A stretch of DNA of 12,408 nucleotides from Nitrospinota bacterium (GTDB taxonomy: Bacteria; UBA8248), in NCBI GenBank assembly GCA_029937135.1, contig JAPYQX010000055.1, forward strand, positions 1 to 12,408. The letters are read 5' to 3'. Both the position numbers and the translations under genes were made by a program. This document shows, piece by piece, positions 6,122-12,408 of the stretch. Positions within the stretch are counted from its first letter, which is position 1. Each line of letters opens with the position of its first letter. The notes below the pieces were generated by a model, which was not told the origin of the DNA, ran no database searches, and was given only the letters and a program-made list of their open reading frames with translations.

Positions 6122-7615
6122 ATGGAAGTTTCTACGGCTGAGGCCACACAACCGAAGCTCAGACGGCCAGAAAACGGGAACGGCGGACCCGGTAAAGCCT
6201 ACCCCGTCATTATTCAAGGCGGCATGGGTGCGGGGGTATCCAACTGGCGGCTGGCCAACGCGGTCGCCCGCACCGGTCAGATGGGTGTGGTTTCCGGAAC
6301 CGCGCTCGATCTCATCTTTGCCCGGCGGCTTCAGGATGGCGATCCGGGCGGCAACATGTGCCGGGCGCTTGAGCACTTTCCCGTCCCCGAAATCGCCGAG
6401 CGTATCATCTCATGGTACTTCATTCCCGGCGGCAAGGGCCCGGACGAGCCCTACAAGCCGATTCCCAAATACAGCATTACTCCGGGCAGGCGCCTTCAGG
6501 AATTGACGGTTGCCGCGAACTTCGTCGAGGTGTGGCTGGCGAAGGAGGGGAGCAGTGGACCGGTCGGGGTCAATCTCCTCGAAAAAATCCAGCTTCCCAA
6601 TATCTTCTCCCTCTACGGAGCGATGCTCGCCGGGGTGGATTTCGTTCTGATGGGGGCGGGAATCCCGAGGGAAATTCCCGGTGTGCTCGATCAGCTGGCC
6701 CGCCACGGGGAAACCTCTCTCCGCATTAATGTGGCGGACGCCCCGAGCGATAAAAGTTTCAGGATACACCTCGACCCCCGGAAACTCATATCCCGGGATT
6801 TGCCCCCCCTCAAGCGCCCAGAATTCCTGGCGATTGTCGCCTCGTTCACCCTGGCGCTGACCTTGATAAAAAAATCCGCCGGGAAGGTGAACGGATTCAT
6901 CATCGAGGGACCCACGGCGGGAGGGCACAACGCGCCGCCTCGCGGGCCGCTCCAGCTGGACGACCAAGGCGAGCCCCTTTACGGCCCCAAGGATGTCGTC
7001 GATCTTTCGCGTATCAAAGATCTGGGGCTTCCGTTCTGGGTGGCGGGCTCCTGCGCCAATCCCGAGTCGCTTAAGAGAATGAGAGAATTGGGGGCCATCG
7101 GGGTTCAGGCGGGAACCCTGTTCGCCTACTGCGAGGAGTCCGGCTTCGCCGAAGAACTGAAGCGGGAGGTGTGCCAAAAGGCGACCCGGGGGGAGGCCGA
7201 GGTATTCACCGATCCCGTCGCCTCCCCCACCAACTTCCCGTTCAAGGTCGTTCTGCTCGAAGGAACGAACTCGGAGAAGGAAACCTACGAATCCCGCCCC
7301 AGAAAATGCGATCTGGGCTATCTGCACCAGACCTACCTGAGAGAGGACGGGAAGATTTGTTATCGTTGCCCGTCCGAGCCGGTGGAGGAATATACGAAGA
7401 AGAGTGGGAAGCTGGAGAATACCCAAGGCCGCAAGTGCCTTTGCAACGGACTATTCGCCAACATCGGCATGCCGCAGGTGAGGGCGTCGGGTTACCGCGA
7501 GTTGCCTTTGGTGACGTCCGGCAACGATGTCAACAAAATCGCGCGTTTTTTGAAGGATGGGAAGACCTCCTATGCGGCGCGGGAAGTAATCGACTATTTG
7601 CTGGGGAAGGTTTAG
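6122..7615 (+). CDS. nitronate monooxygenase/FabK-like FMN oxidoreductase with Cys-rich C-terminal region
   Basis: This 497-aa FMN-dependent TIM-barrel enzyme belongs to the 2-nitropropane dioxygenase/NMO superfamily. The FMN-binding N-terminus is IIQGGMGAGVSNWRLA (30-45), followed by LGxVSGTALD-type sequence at about 52-63. The signature EGPTAGGHNAP (262-272) carries the family's active-site His269. LPFWVAGSCANPESL (303-317) and GAIGVQAGTLF (324-334) are phosphate-binding loops. The protein is much longer than typical NMOs (about 320-350). Beyond about residue 380 it has C396, C413-x2-C416 and C439-x-C441, which could be a structural metal or Fe-S site. I choose ATG 6122. ATG 6086 and GTG 6065 are in frame but encode no conserved sequence, and 6086 lies in the inverted repeat. 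Substrate is unknown: possible roles are nitronate oxidation, enoyl reduction as in FabK, or a PfaD-like role. Confidence 0.85.
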   Translation: MEVSTAEATQPKLRRPENGNGGPGKAYPVIIQGGMGAGVSNWRLANAVARTGQMGVVSGTALDLIFARRLQDGDPGGNMCRALEHFPVPEIAERIISWYFIPGGKGPDEPYKPIPKYSITPGRRLQELTVAANFVEVWLAKEGSSGPVGVNLLEKIQLPNIFSLYGAMLAGVDFVLMGAGIPREIPGVLDQLARHGETSLRINVADAPSDKSFRIHLDPRKLISRDLPPLKRPEFLAIVASFTLALTLIKKSAGKVNGFIIEGPTAGGHNAPPRGPLQLDDQGEPLYGPKDVVDLSRIKDLGLPFWVAGSCANPESLKRMRELGAIGVQAGTLFAYCEESGFAEELKREVCQKATRGEAEVFTDPVASPTNFPFKVVLLEGTNSEKETYESRPRKCDLGYLHQTYLREDGKICYRCPSEPVEEYTKKSGKLENTQGRKCLCNGLFANIGMPQVRASGYRELPLVTSGNDVNKIARFLKDGKTSYAAREVIDYLLGKV

Positions 7616-7654
7616 CGCTTCGGCGGGCTGCGGTGTTTTGGGGTAAAGAAGAAA

Positions 7655-8275
7655 TTAATCGAGCGGCGGGTCTTCGGGCTCGCCGTTTTCTTTTGCCTTG
7701 CGCGCGCCGAGGAGTACTTCGACATCCCGCCACCGGGGGACGATTAAAAGCGCCGCCAGCACGATGGCGAGCGACACCATCACCAGATCGACACGCTCGA
7801 CCAAAATGGCGACTCCGGGGAGCAACACGGTGGTAAGCACCTCGGCGTGCGCCCGTCGCCCGGTGACGGCCGAGAGAAGGGCGAGGAGGGTGACCGTAAT
7901 CAGGAATGTCCAGGGCGAGGCCGCGATCAGGACCCCGGCGGAGGTGGCCGTTCCCCTTCCTCCGGCGAAGTCGTGGAAGAGCGGCCAGATTTGACCCGCT
8001 ACCACGGCGCCGCCCGCCAGAAGACCCGCCCAGGCCGAGTCGGTGAAAAGCATGGCGGCCCCCACGGCGATGTATCCCTTGATGAGATCCGCCGCGAATA
8101 CCGTCATCCCGACAGGTTTTCCGAGTACGGCCGCCGCGTTCAGGAAGTCGAGTGTCTCGAGCCCTTCGAAGCGAAGGTCCAGCCCTCGCGCGCGGCCCGC
8201 AAACCATGCGGGTGAGATCGAACCGAGCGCGTAGGCGAGGGTTCCGATCAGCGTGGCGGTGAAGAATAGAATCAC
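7655..8275 (-). CDS. divergent PlsY-like (glycerol-3-phosphate acyltransferase family) membrane protein
   Basis: This 206-aa, largely hydrophobic inner-membrane protein has the length and motif order of PlsY, which moves acyl groups from acyl-phosphate to glycerol-3-phosphate. Motif 1 is GSISPAWFAGR (18-28) and motif 3 is GQIWPLFHDFAGGRGTAT (93-110), matching GHxxPxFxxFKGGKGVAT. Motif 2, normally GSGNxGATN, aligns with GLETLDFLN, so only its first Gly and last Asn remain. Motif 3 also has Gln for His and Arg for Lys. It may therefore have a changed substrate or be non-acylating. I prefer GTG 8275: AGAGG (8284-8288) lies 8 nt upstream and the protein then starts at the first membrane helix as in PlsY. 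The in-frame ATG at 8377 would add 34 basic residues translated from two inverted repeats and has no SD. It lies 114 nt behind the MATE gene. Confidence 0.75.
   Translation of the reverse strand: MILFFTATLIGTLAYALGSISPAWFAGRARGLDLRFEGLETLDFLNAAAVLGKPVGMTVFAADLIKGYIAVGAAMLFTDSAWAGLLAGGAVVAGQIWPLFHDFAGGRGTATSAGVLIAASPWTFLITVTLLALLSAVTGRRAHAEVLTTVLLPGVAILVERVDLVMVSLAIVLAALLIVPRWRDVEVLLGARKAKENGEPEDPPLD
7664..7694 (+). terminator. intrinsic terminator for the flavin oxidoreductase gene
   Basis: A nine-pair stem (7664-7672 with 7677-7685, two G-U pairs) is capped by a C(TTCG)G tetraloop and followed by TTTTCTTTT (7686-7694). It lies 48 nt beyond the stop at 7615. It is embedded in the last codons of the convergent PlsY-like gene. 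On the minus strand the hairpin has no T run, so it acts only rightward. Confidence 0.75.
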
Positions 8276-8283
8276 GGCGATAA

Positions 8284-8288
8284 CCTCT
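8284..8288 (-). promoter_or_regulatory. SD that decides the GTG start of the PlsY-like gene
   Basis: AGAGG on the minus strand lies 8 nt before GTG 8275. The alternative ATG 8377 is preceded by CCCCGCC, which is not an SD. Confidence 0.5.
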
Positions 8289-8296
8289 GAATTAAC

Positions 8297-8333
8297 CCGG
8301 CGCCGGTGTAAGTTTACCGCCGTTGCTCGGCGG
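8297..8333. repeat. two inverted repeats between the MATE and PlsY-like genes
   Basis: A 10-bp palindrome CCGGCGCCGG (8297-8306) lies next to a perfect six-pair hairpin, CCGCCG-TTGCT-CGGCGG (8317-8333). Neither has a clear T run. Their presence fits a non-coding spacer and argues against the long form of the PlsY-like gene. Confidence 0.5.
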
Positions 8334-8346
8334 ATTGTTTCGGTTG

Positions 8347-8383
8347 AAAAGACTCCCGCCGATTTGATCGCATACATGGCGGG
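8347..8383 (-). terminator. possible weak terminator after the MATE gene
   Basis: On the minus strand CCCGCC (8378-8383) can pair with GGCGGG (8355-8360) across a 17-nt loop, followed by AGTCTTTTC. It starts 7 nt after the MATE stop codon. The long loop and short T run make it weak, perhaps only partial termination before the PlsY-like gene. Confidence 0.3.
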
Positions 8384-8389
8384 GAAAAT

Positions 8390-9772
8390 CTAGGCCCCCG
8401 GTGCCCCCCGGTAGGCCTGCCGCCGCCAACCGAATACGAACCACGTAAAAAGCGCCAGCCCGCCGATAATCTGGCTGCCCGCGACCGCCCACCAGATTCC
8501 CTCCGCTCCATGGCCGAGCGTCACCCCCACCGCATAGGCCAGGGGGAGCAGGAACCCCCACCGGATGACAGCCTCGATGATCATGGGCGGCTTGGTTTGT
8601 GAGGCGCCCTCGAATATTCCAGACAGGACCCGGCGGGTTCCCTCGAAGACGGTTCCCACGCAAAGGATTTGGAGGCAGATGACGCCGGTGGGAACCGCCT
8701 CCCCCGACATTCCGAAAAAAAGGATAATCTGCTCCGCCCAGGTGAAGAGTAAGCTCGTGGTGGCCGTAAGGATGAGAAATACCACCCCCAGAGTGGCCCA
8801 GGCGGCCTTCCGGGCGCGGTCCGGCCGGTTTCCGCCGATGTTTTGCCCCACCATGGTTCGCACGGCGCCCTGAAGCGCGAAGCCAGGCATCCGGCTCATG
8901 TGGCTTACCCGGTTGCCCACCCCCCACGCCGCCAGGGCGATGCCGCCGAAGGGCGACAAAATTCCGATCAGGACGAGGTTCGCTCCCCGCTCCAGGAGAT
9001 TTTGCCCCCCGACGGGCCAGCCGAGCGTTAGTATCCGGAAAATGTGTGCGGGCCGGGGAATAAAGTAGCCGAGTCGCAGGCGGATGCGGCATTTGCCCGA
9101 AAAAAGAAAGGCCATCATGACCGAATAGCCGATTATTCGTCCCACGCCGAGCCCCAGGGGGGTGCCCGCGATTCCCAGCGCGGGGATGGGCCCCGCCCCG
9201 AACGCGAGCAGGGGAATCGTCATGAACGCGACTATCGAATTGACCGTCATGCCGGCTAGCGAGAAGCCCGGCTCCCCCGCGCCGCGAAACATGGCGGCGA
9301 GGGTGAAAATTCCGTCGATGAAAATAAGCGCGGCGAAGGAGGCCCGCAGGTAACTTGTTCCGAGGCGAATGATTTCCGGGTCCGCGGAGATCAAGGACAT
9401 GATCCACGGCGCCCCGGCGATGCCGGCAATGACGATGGGCGCGAAAAGGATGTACTGAAGAACGATTGTCTGGCCTGCCACCAGCGAAGCGTCATCGAGA
9501 TCGCCCGCGCCGATTCTCTGGGCCACCAGGGCCTGGCCCGAGGTGCGGACCCCCATCCCCACCGAGCGGACGGCGGAGATCACCATGAAGCCGAGCGACA
9601 TGGCGGCGAGCGCGGTCGCGCCGAGACGCCCCACCCAGAAAAGCTCGAGGATGGAATCGATGTTCCAGAAGATCAGCTCGAAAAATACCGGAACAGAGAG
9701 GCGAACCAGTCCTCGGCGGATGGGCCCCTGTGTGTAATCGTAGCGGGCCTTTCCGGTCCCTCTCGCGCTCAT
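8390..9772 (-). CDS. MATE-family multidrug/toxin efflux transporter
   Basis: This 460-aa inner-membrane protein has about 12 transmembrane helices, the usual size for MATE cation-coupled exporters. The first helices carry RLSVPVFFELIFWNIDSI (24-41) and ELFWVGRLGATALAAMSLGF (43-62), the family's conserved entry with D39 and the VGRLG loop. The second half repeats the pattern with GWPVGGQNLLERGANLVL and FGGIALAAWGVGNRVSHM. The only sensible start is ATG 9772, since the next in-frame Met is in helix 2. No clear SD precedes it, so translation may be coupled to the ThDP gene that ends 30 nt upstream. Substrate is unknown. In context it might export a toxic intermediate, or it may be unrelated. Confidence 0.92.
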   Translation of the reverse strand: MSARGTGKARYDYTQGPIRRGLVRLSVPVFFELIFWNIDSILELFWVGRLGATALAAMSLGFMVISAVRSVGMGVRTSGQALVAQRIGAGDLDDASLVAGQTIVLQYILFAPIVIAGIAGAPWIMSLISADPEIIRLGTSYLRASFAALIFIDGIFTLAAMFRGAGEPGFSLAGMTVNSIVAFMTIPLLAFGAGPIPALGIAGTPLGLGVGRIIGYSVMMAFLFSGKCRIRLRLGYFIPRPAHIFRILTLGWPVGGQNLLERGANLVLIGILSPFGGIALAAWGVGNRVSHMSRMPGFALQGAVRTMVGQNIGGNRPDRARKAAWATLGVVFLILTATTSLLFTWAEQIILFFGMSGEAVPTGVICLQILCVGTVFEGTRRVLSGIFEGASQTKPPMIIEAVIRWGFLLPLAYAVGVTLGHGAEGIWWAVAGSQIIGGLALFTWFVFGWRRQAYRGAPGA

Positions 9773-9802
9773 GCTGCGGTCTGCCGGCGCAGAGGAGGGG
9801 CT

Positions 9803-11479
9803 CTACGGTCTGGGCGCAAGCGCTTCGATGTCCGTCACGACATCCAGGACAACGGGGCCGTCCTTGATAGCGAGGGCCTGCTCGAGCGCCCCCTGGAGCT
9901 CGTCCGGTTTTTCCACCCGGATGGCGGAGGCGCCCATCGACTCGGCGATGGCCTTGAAGTTCGTTTTTCCGAAGTGCCAGAGCTCGTGGCCGGAATCGGG
10001 CTGCTTGCCGCCGTAGGCCTGATCGAAAATCGCGGTCTCCTGATTCTGGGAGCTGTTGTTGTTCACCATAATGATCGTGTTTATTTTCCAGCGGACAGCC
10101 GTCTCGATTTCGGAGAGGTGATACCAGAAGCCCGCGTCGCCGGTGAAGAGAACCACGGGGCGATCAGGGGCGCCGCACTTGGCCCCGAGCGAGGCCGGGA
10201 AGCCCCAGCCTAGATGGCCCGCCGCGCGCATGTAGCTTTGGTCCGAGCTGTTCAGGTCGAGATAGCCGCCCGTCCACATGCCCGAGTGCCCGGTGTCCGC
10301 GACGACGATCGCGTCCGAGGGAAGGAAATCGGTGAAAGTCTGGCAGATGCGCTCGGGGCGGATAGGCGTTTCGTCCGAGTTGAGAAGCGGGGCGAGTTCC
10401 GCGCGCCACCCGGCGACCACGCTTTGGCAATGATCGACCCACTCCTTGCGGGAGGAAGCCGTTGAGGCGTCCGCCGCGTCGATGAGCTTTCCGAGCGATA
10501 CCTTGGCGTCGCCCAGGATCGAGGCCTGGAGGGGGTAGTTCCTTCCCAACTCCTCGGGGTCGATATCAAGCTGGATCGCCGGGGTTCCGATGGGGGGAAC
10601 CGACCAGAAGTGGGTGACCATGCCACCGGTCTGGGTGCCCACGAAAAAGACGAGGTCGGCCTCCTTCACAAGCTGGTTGGCGCACGGGCGGGGGTAGGAA
10701 CCCGCGGAGCCCAGCGCGAGGGGATGGTTGCCGGGAACGGTGTCTTTTCCGTTCATCGAATTGGCGATGGGAATCTGAAGTTTTTCGGCGAGCGCTACGA
10801 TCTCGGTTCCGGCGCCCGAGGTGCGGACGCCTCCGCCCGAGATGATGACGGGTTTTTTCGCCGCCCCGAGGATCTGCGCCGCCCGGGCGATATGCTCGTC
10901 CTCGGGCTCGGGCCGGTAGGGTGGAACGCTTGAGAACTGCTCCTCGACGATGAGTTCGAGGTCGGCTTCCTGCTGCTCGATCTGGCCGAGATTTCCCATG
11001 AAGCGAAGGTGGACCGGGCCGGGGGTACCCGAGGTGGCGGCCCGGAACGCCTGCCGCAGGAGGTCGGGGAACCGCTCCACGCTGTCCACGCAGGCGTTGA
11101 ATTTCGTCACGGGGTCGAAGGCGGTGATATCCTCGACCTCCTGATAGGCGTTCCGGTAGCGGGAACCCGGTTCGCTGCCCCCCGAGAAGGCGATGAGCGG
11201 TGTGCAGGCCAGCCAGGCGTCGCGCAGCCCCGCCGCCAGATTCACCCCGCCCACGATTTGGGACATGCATATGCCCGGCCGCCCGGAGGCCCTGGCGTAC
11301 CCGTCGGCCATGTAGGCGGCCGCCTTCTCCCCGTGGGTGAGAACCCTGGCGATATCGATTCCCCGCTGGTCGATTTGGGCGAGCATGTGACTCAAGATGG
11401 TGGGGACAAAGAATATATGGCTTACGCCGTAGCCCTTCAGCGCTTCGGCGAGGTATTGCGCTCCCGTCATTTTCGGCAT
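9803..11479 (-). CDS. thiamine-diphosphate enzyme (acetolactate synthase-like/2-oxo acid decarboxylase type)
   Basis: This 558-aa cytoplasmic enzyme has the three-domain layout of the POX/ALS superfamily. The N-terminal Pyr domain has the catalytic Glu51 in LTHGEKAAAYMADGYARAS (48-66), at the classical position. A middle nucleotide-fold domain follows (AKKPVIISGGGVRTSGAGTE). The C-terminal PP domain has the Mg-ThDP motif GDAG (447-450) and NNN (473-475). The motif has Ala in place of the third residue of GDG. The start at 11479 is supported by AGAGGG (11487-11492, 7-nt spacing); upstream in-frame sequence (to 11617) overlaps the preceding gene and looks non-coding. It follows the BKACE gene by 76 nt and precedes MATE by 30 nt. 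No separate ALS small subunit is nearby, so a catabolic decarboxylase or lyase is more likely than IlvB. Substrate is not assignable. Confidence 0.92.
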   Translation of the reverse strand: MPKMTGAQYLAEALKGYGVSHIFFVPTILSHMLAQIDQRGIDIARVLTHGEKAAAYMADGYARASGRPGICMSQIVGGVNLAAGLRDAWLACTPLIAFSGGSEPGSRYRNAYQEVEDITAFDPVTKFNACVDSVERFPDLLRQAFRAATSGTPGPVHLRFMGNLGQIEQQEADLELIVEEQFSSVPPYRPEPEDEHIARAAQILGAAKKPVIISGGGVRTSGAGTEIVALAEKLQIPIANSMNGKDTVPGNHPLALGSAGSYPRPCANQLVKEADLVFFVGTQTGGMVTHFWSVPPIGTPAIQLDIDPEELGRNYPLQASILGDAKVSLGKLIDAADASTASSRKEWVDHCQSVVAGWRAELAPLLNSDETPIRPERICQTFTDFLPSDAIVVADTGHSGMWTGGYLDLNSSDQSYMRAAGHLGWGFPASLGAKCGAPDRPVVLFTGDAGFWYHLSEIETAVRWKINTIIMVNNNSSQNQETAIFDQAYGGKQPDSGHELWHFGKTNFKAIAESMGASAIRVEKPDELQGALEQALAIKDGPVVLDVVTDIEALAPRP

Positions 11480-11486
11480 GGTTCGG

Positions 11487-11492
11487 CCCTCT
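11487..11492 (-). promoter_or_regulatory. SD that decides the ThDP enzyme start
   Basis: AGAGGG on the minus strand lies 7 nt before ATG 11479. With this start the catalytic glutamate falls at residue 51 as in the family. Confidence 0.6.
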
Positions 11493-11519
11493 GGAATGAA
11501 TTTGAATGAAACGAAATGA

Positions 11520-11532
11520 GCCCGTAGCGGGC
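11520..11532 (-). other. small hairpin between the BKACE and ThDP genes
   Basis: GCCCG (11520-11524) and CGGGC (11528-11532) form a five-pair stem with a 3-nt loop in the 76-nt spacer. No T run follows on the minus strand. It may be an mRNA stability element or chance. Confidence 0.25.
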
Positions 11533-11555
11533 GATATGCATCATTGTCGGTGCAT

Positions 11556-12365
11556 CTAACGGGCCGGAAGCCCGAGTATCCGCCGCGCCTCGTCCACCGT
11601 CGCGATTTCGCGGCCAAGCTCCCGGGAAATGCGCGCGATGCGCGCGACGAGTTGCGCGTTATTTTCGCAGAGAACCCCCTCGGTGTAATAGGGCTCGTCC
11701 TCGGTCCCCACGCGGACGTGGCCGCCCTGGATAACCGAGACGGTTTCGAGTGCGTTGTGGCTGGGCCCGGAGACGCTGACCGAGAAGATACACCCCTCGG
11801 GGAGATGATCGATCCGGTGGAGCATTTCCTTGAGGGTCGCCGGCGAATAGAAGCCTCCCGGCCAACCGAAGAAGATGGTGATCACCACGGGCGGTTCGAC
11901 GATGCCCTTGTCCAGAAGCCAGGCCAGATTCCATAGGTGTCCGAGGTTGAAGCACTCGAACTCGGGCTTGACGCCGTGGTCGTTGAACAAGCGAACCTGA
12001 CCCTCGATCTCCTGGCGCGAGTGCTCGACGAGCAGGTCGGCGTCCACGAACGCGAAATCGTGCGAACCCAGGGCGATGGAAGCCATGTCCGGCTTGAGGT
12101 GAATGATTTTCTCCCGCCCCTTCAAGCCCATTGCCGCGATTCCGAACTGAATCAGGGCCTCGGGGCAGCTTTCGCGCACCGCCTCGGTGAGAGGCTCCCA
12201 GCTTTCGAGTTTCATCGGTGTGCCGTGGATATGGGCGATGGCGGCGCCGGCCGCATGGCTCTCGCGGATTTCCTTCGCGACGGCCTCGGGCGTCTGAAGC
12301 CGCTTGGGTACGCCCTCATGCTTGCGCGAGTCGGCGGCGCAGTTGGTGATGATGAGTTTTTCCAT
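11556..12365 (-). CDS. beta-keto acid cleavage enzyme (BKACE/DUF849 family)
   Basis: This 269-aa cytoplasmic TIM-barrel enzyme belongs to the BKACE family. Members condense a beta-keto acid with acetyl-CoA to give acetoacetate and a new acyl-CoA, using Zn. The metal motif HIH is at 45-47, and GGHVRVGTED (214-223) supplies R218, E222 and D223, spaced as in the lysine-pathway member Kce. The C-terminus ELGREIATVDEARRILGL is typical. Near the N-terminus NCAADSRKHEG replaces the usual TGAE-type segment, and QFGIAAMG stands where many members have a Thr/Ser-Gly-rich loop, so the substrate pocket is probably unusual. ATG 12365 is preceded by AGGAAA about 8-10 nt upstream. It is the first complete gene of the leftward run that continues with the ThDP enzyme. 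Substrate is unknown. Confidence 0.9.
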   Translation of the reverse strand: MEKLIITNCAADSRKHEGVPKRLQTPEAVAKEIRESHAAGAAIAHIHGTPMKLESWEPLTEAVRESCPEALIQFGIAAMGLKGREKIIHLKPDMASIALGSHDFAFVDADLLVEHSRQEIEGQVRLFNDHGVKPEFECFNLGHLWNLAWLLDKGIVEPPVVITIFFGWPGGFYSPATLKEMLHRIDHLPEGCIFSVSVSGPSHNALETVSVIQGGHVRVGTEDEPYYTEGVLCENNAQLVARIARISRELGREIATVDEARRILGLPAR

Positions 12366-12382
12366 CGGACGTGTTTCCTGTT

Positions 12383-12408
12383 AGTCCATGGAGCCTTCAG
12401 TCCATGGA
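12383..12408. repeat. 10-bp direct repeat upstream of the BKACE gene
   Basis: AGTCCATGGA occurs at 12383-12392 and again at 12399-12408, a 16-bp period. Each copy contains the 8-bp palindrome TCCATGGA. The array reaches the window edge, so its full extent is not visible. It could be an operator or the tail of an upstream gene. Confidence 0.4.

Noticed and set aside
6410..7426. 338-codon open frame on the minus strand opposite the flavin oxidoreductase
   Set aside because: It shadows a conserved FMN enzyme and has a Pro/Arg/Gly-rich translation typical of an antisense frame.
11537..11556. Direct repeat TGCATC in the BKACE-ThDP spacer
   Set aside because: Two 6-bp copies are within chance expectation and no other structure supports them.
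1..12408. Defence, phage, CRISPR or transposon content
   Set aside because: There are no spaced repeats, integrase, transposase or nuclease motifs. All genes resolve to metabolism or transport.

Overview
The window looks like chromosomal DNA of an uncultured, GC-rich (about 60 % by eye) Gram-negative-type bacterium. It has compact operons, SD-type ribosome binding sites, and an exported solute-binding protein with a standard Sec signal. Tripartite tricarboxylate transporters (TTT/Tct), BKACE enzymes and stand-alone ThDP enzymes together are typical of proteobacterial and deltaproteobacteria/Tectomicrobia-like genomes. No marker in the window fixes the taxonomy. I see no mobile elements, RNA genes or CRISPR arrays.

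Layout. (1) 1-2913, minus strand: a TTT transporter operon in the order tctB-tctA-tctC, with tctC cut by the left edge. A good sigma70-type promoter lies at 2962-2990. (2) 2914-3138: a divergent control region. (3) 3139-5874, plus strand: a small cupin with a three-histidine metal site, then three tandem paralogues of about 245 residues. Each paralogue is itself an internal duplication of a dimeric alpha/beta-barrel (EthD-like) half. (4) 5875-6121: a leader with a strong promoter candidate, followed at 6122-7615 by a nitronate-monooxygenase/FabK-like flavin oxidoreductase with a Cys-rich C-terminal part. Its intrinsic terminator lies inside the 3' end of the convergent neighbour. (5) 7655-12365, minus strand, read right to left: a beta-keto-acid cleavage enzyme (BKACE, DUF849), a ThDP enzyme of the acetolactate synthase/decarboxylase type, a MATE exporter, and a divergent PlsY-like membrane protein whose second signature motif is rewritten.

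Working together (inference). The gene content reads as an uptake-and-breakdown locus for an organic acid. The TTT system would import a carboxylate. The cupin, the three EthD-like proteins and the flavin enzyme are candidates for oxidative or isomerising steps. The ThDP enzyme would cleave or decarboxylate a 2-oxo acid, and BKACE would split a beta-keto acid with acetyl-CoA. No substrate can be read from the sequence. The most novel part is the block of three duplicated EthD-like paralogues, whose family I cannot name.
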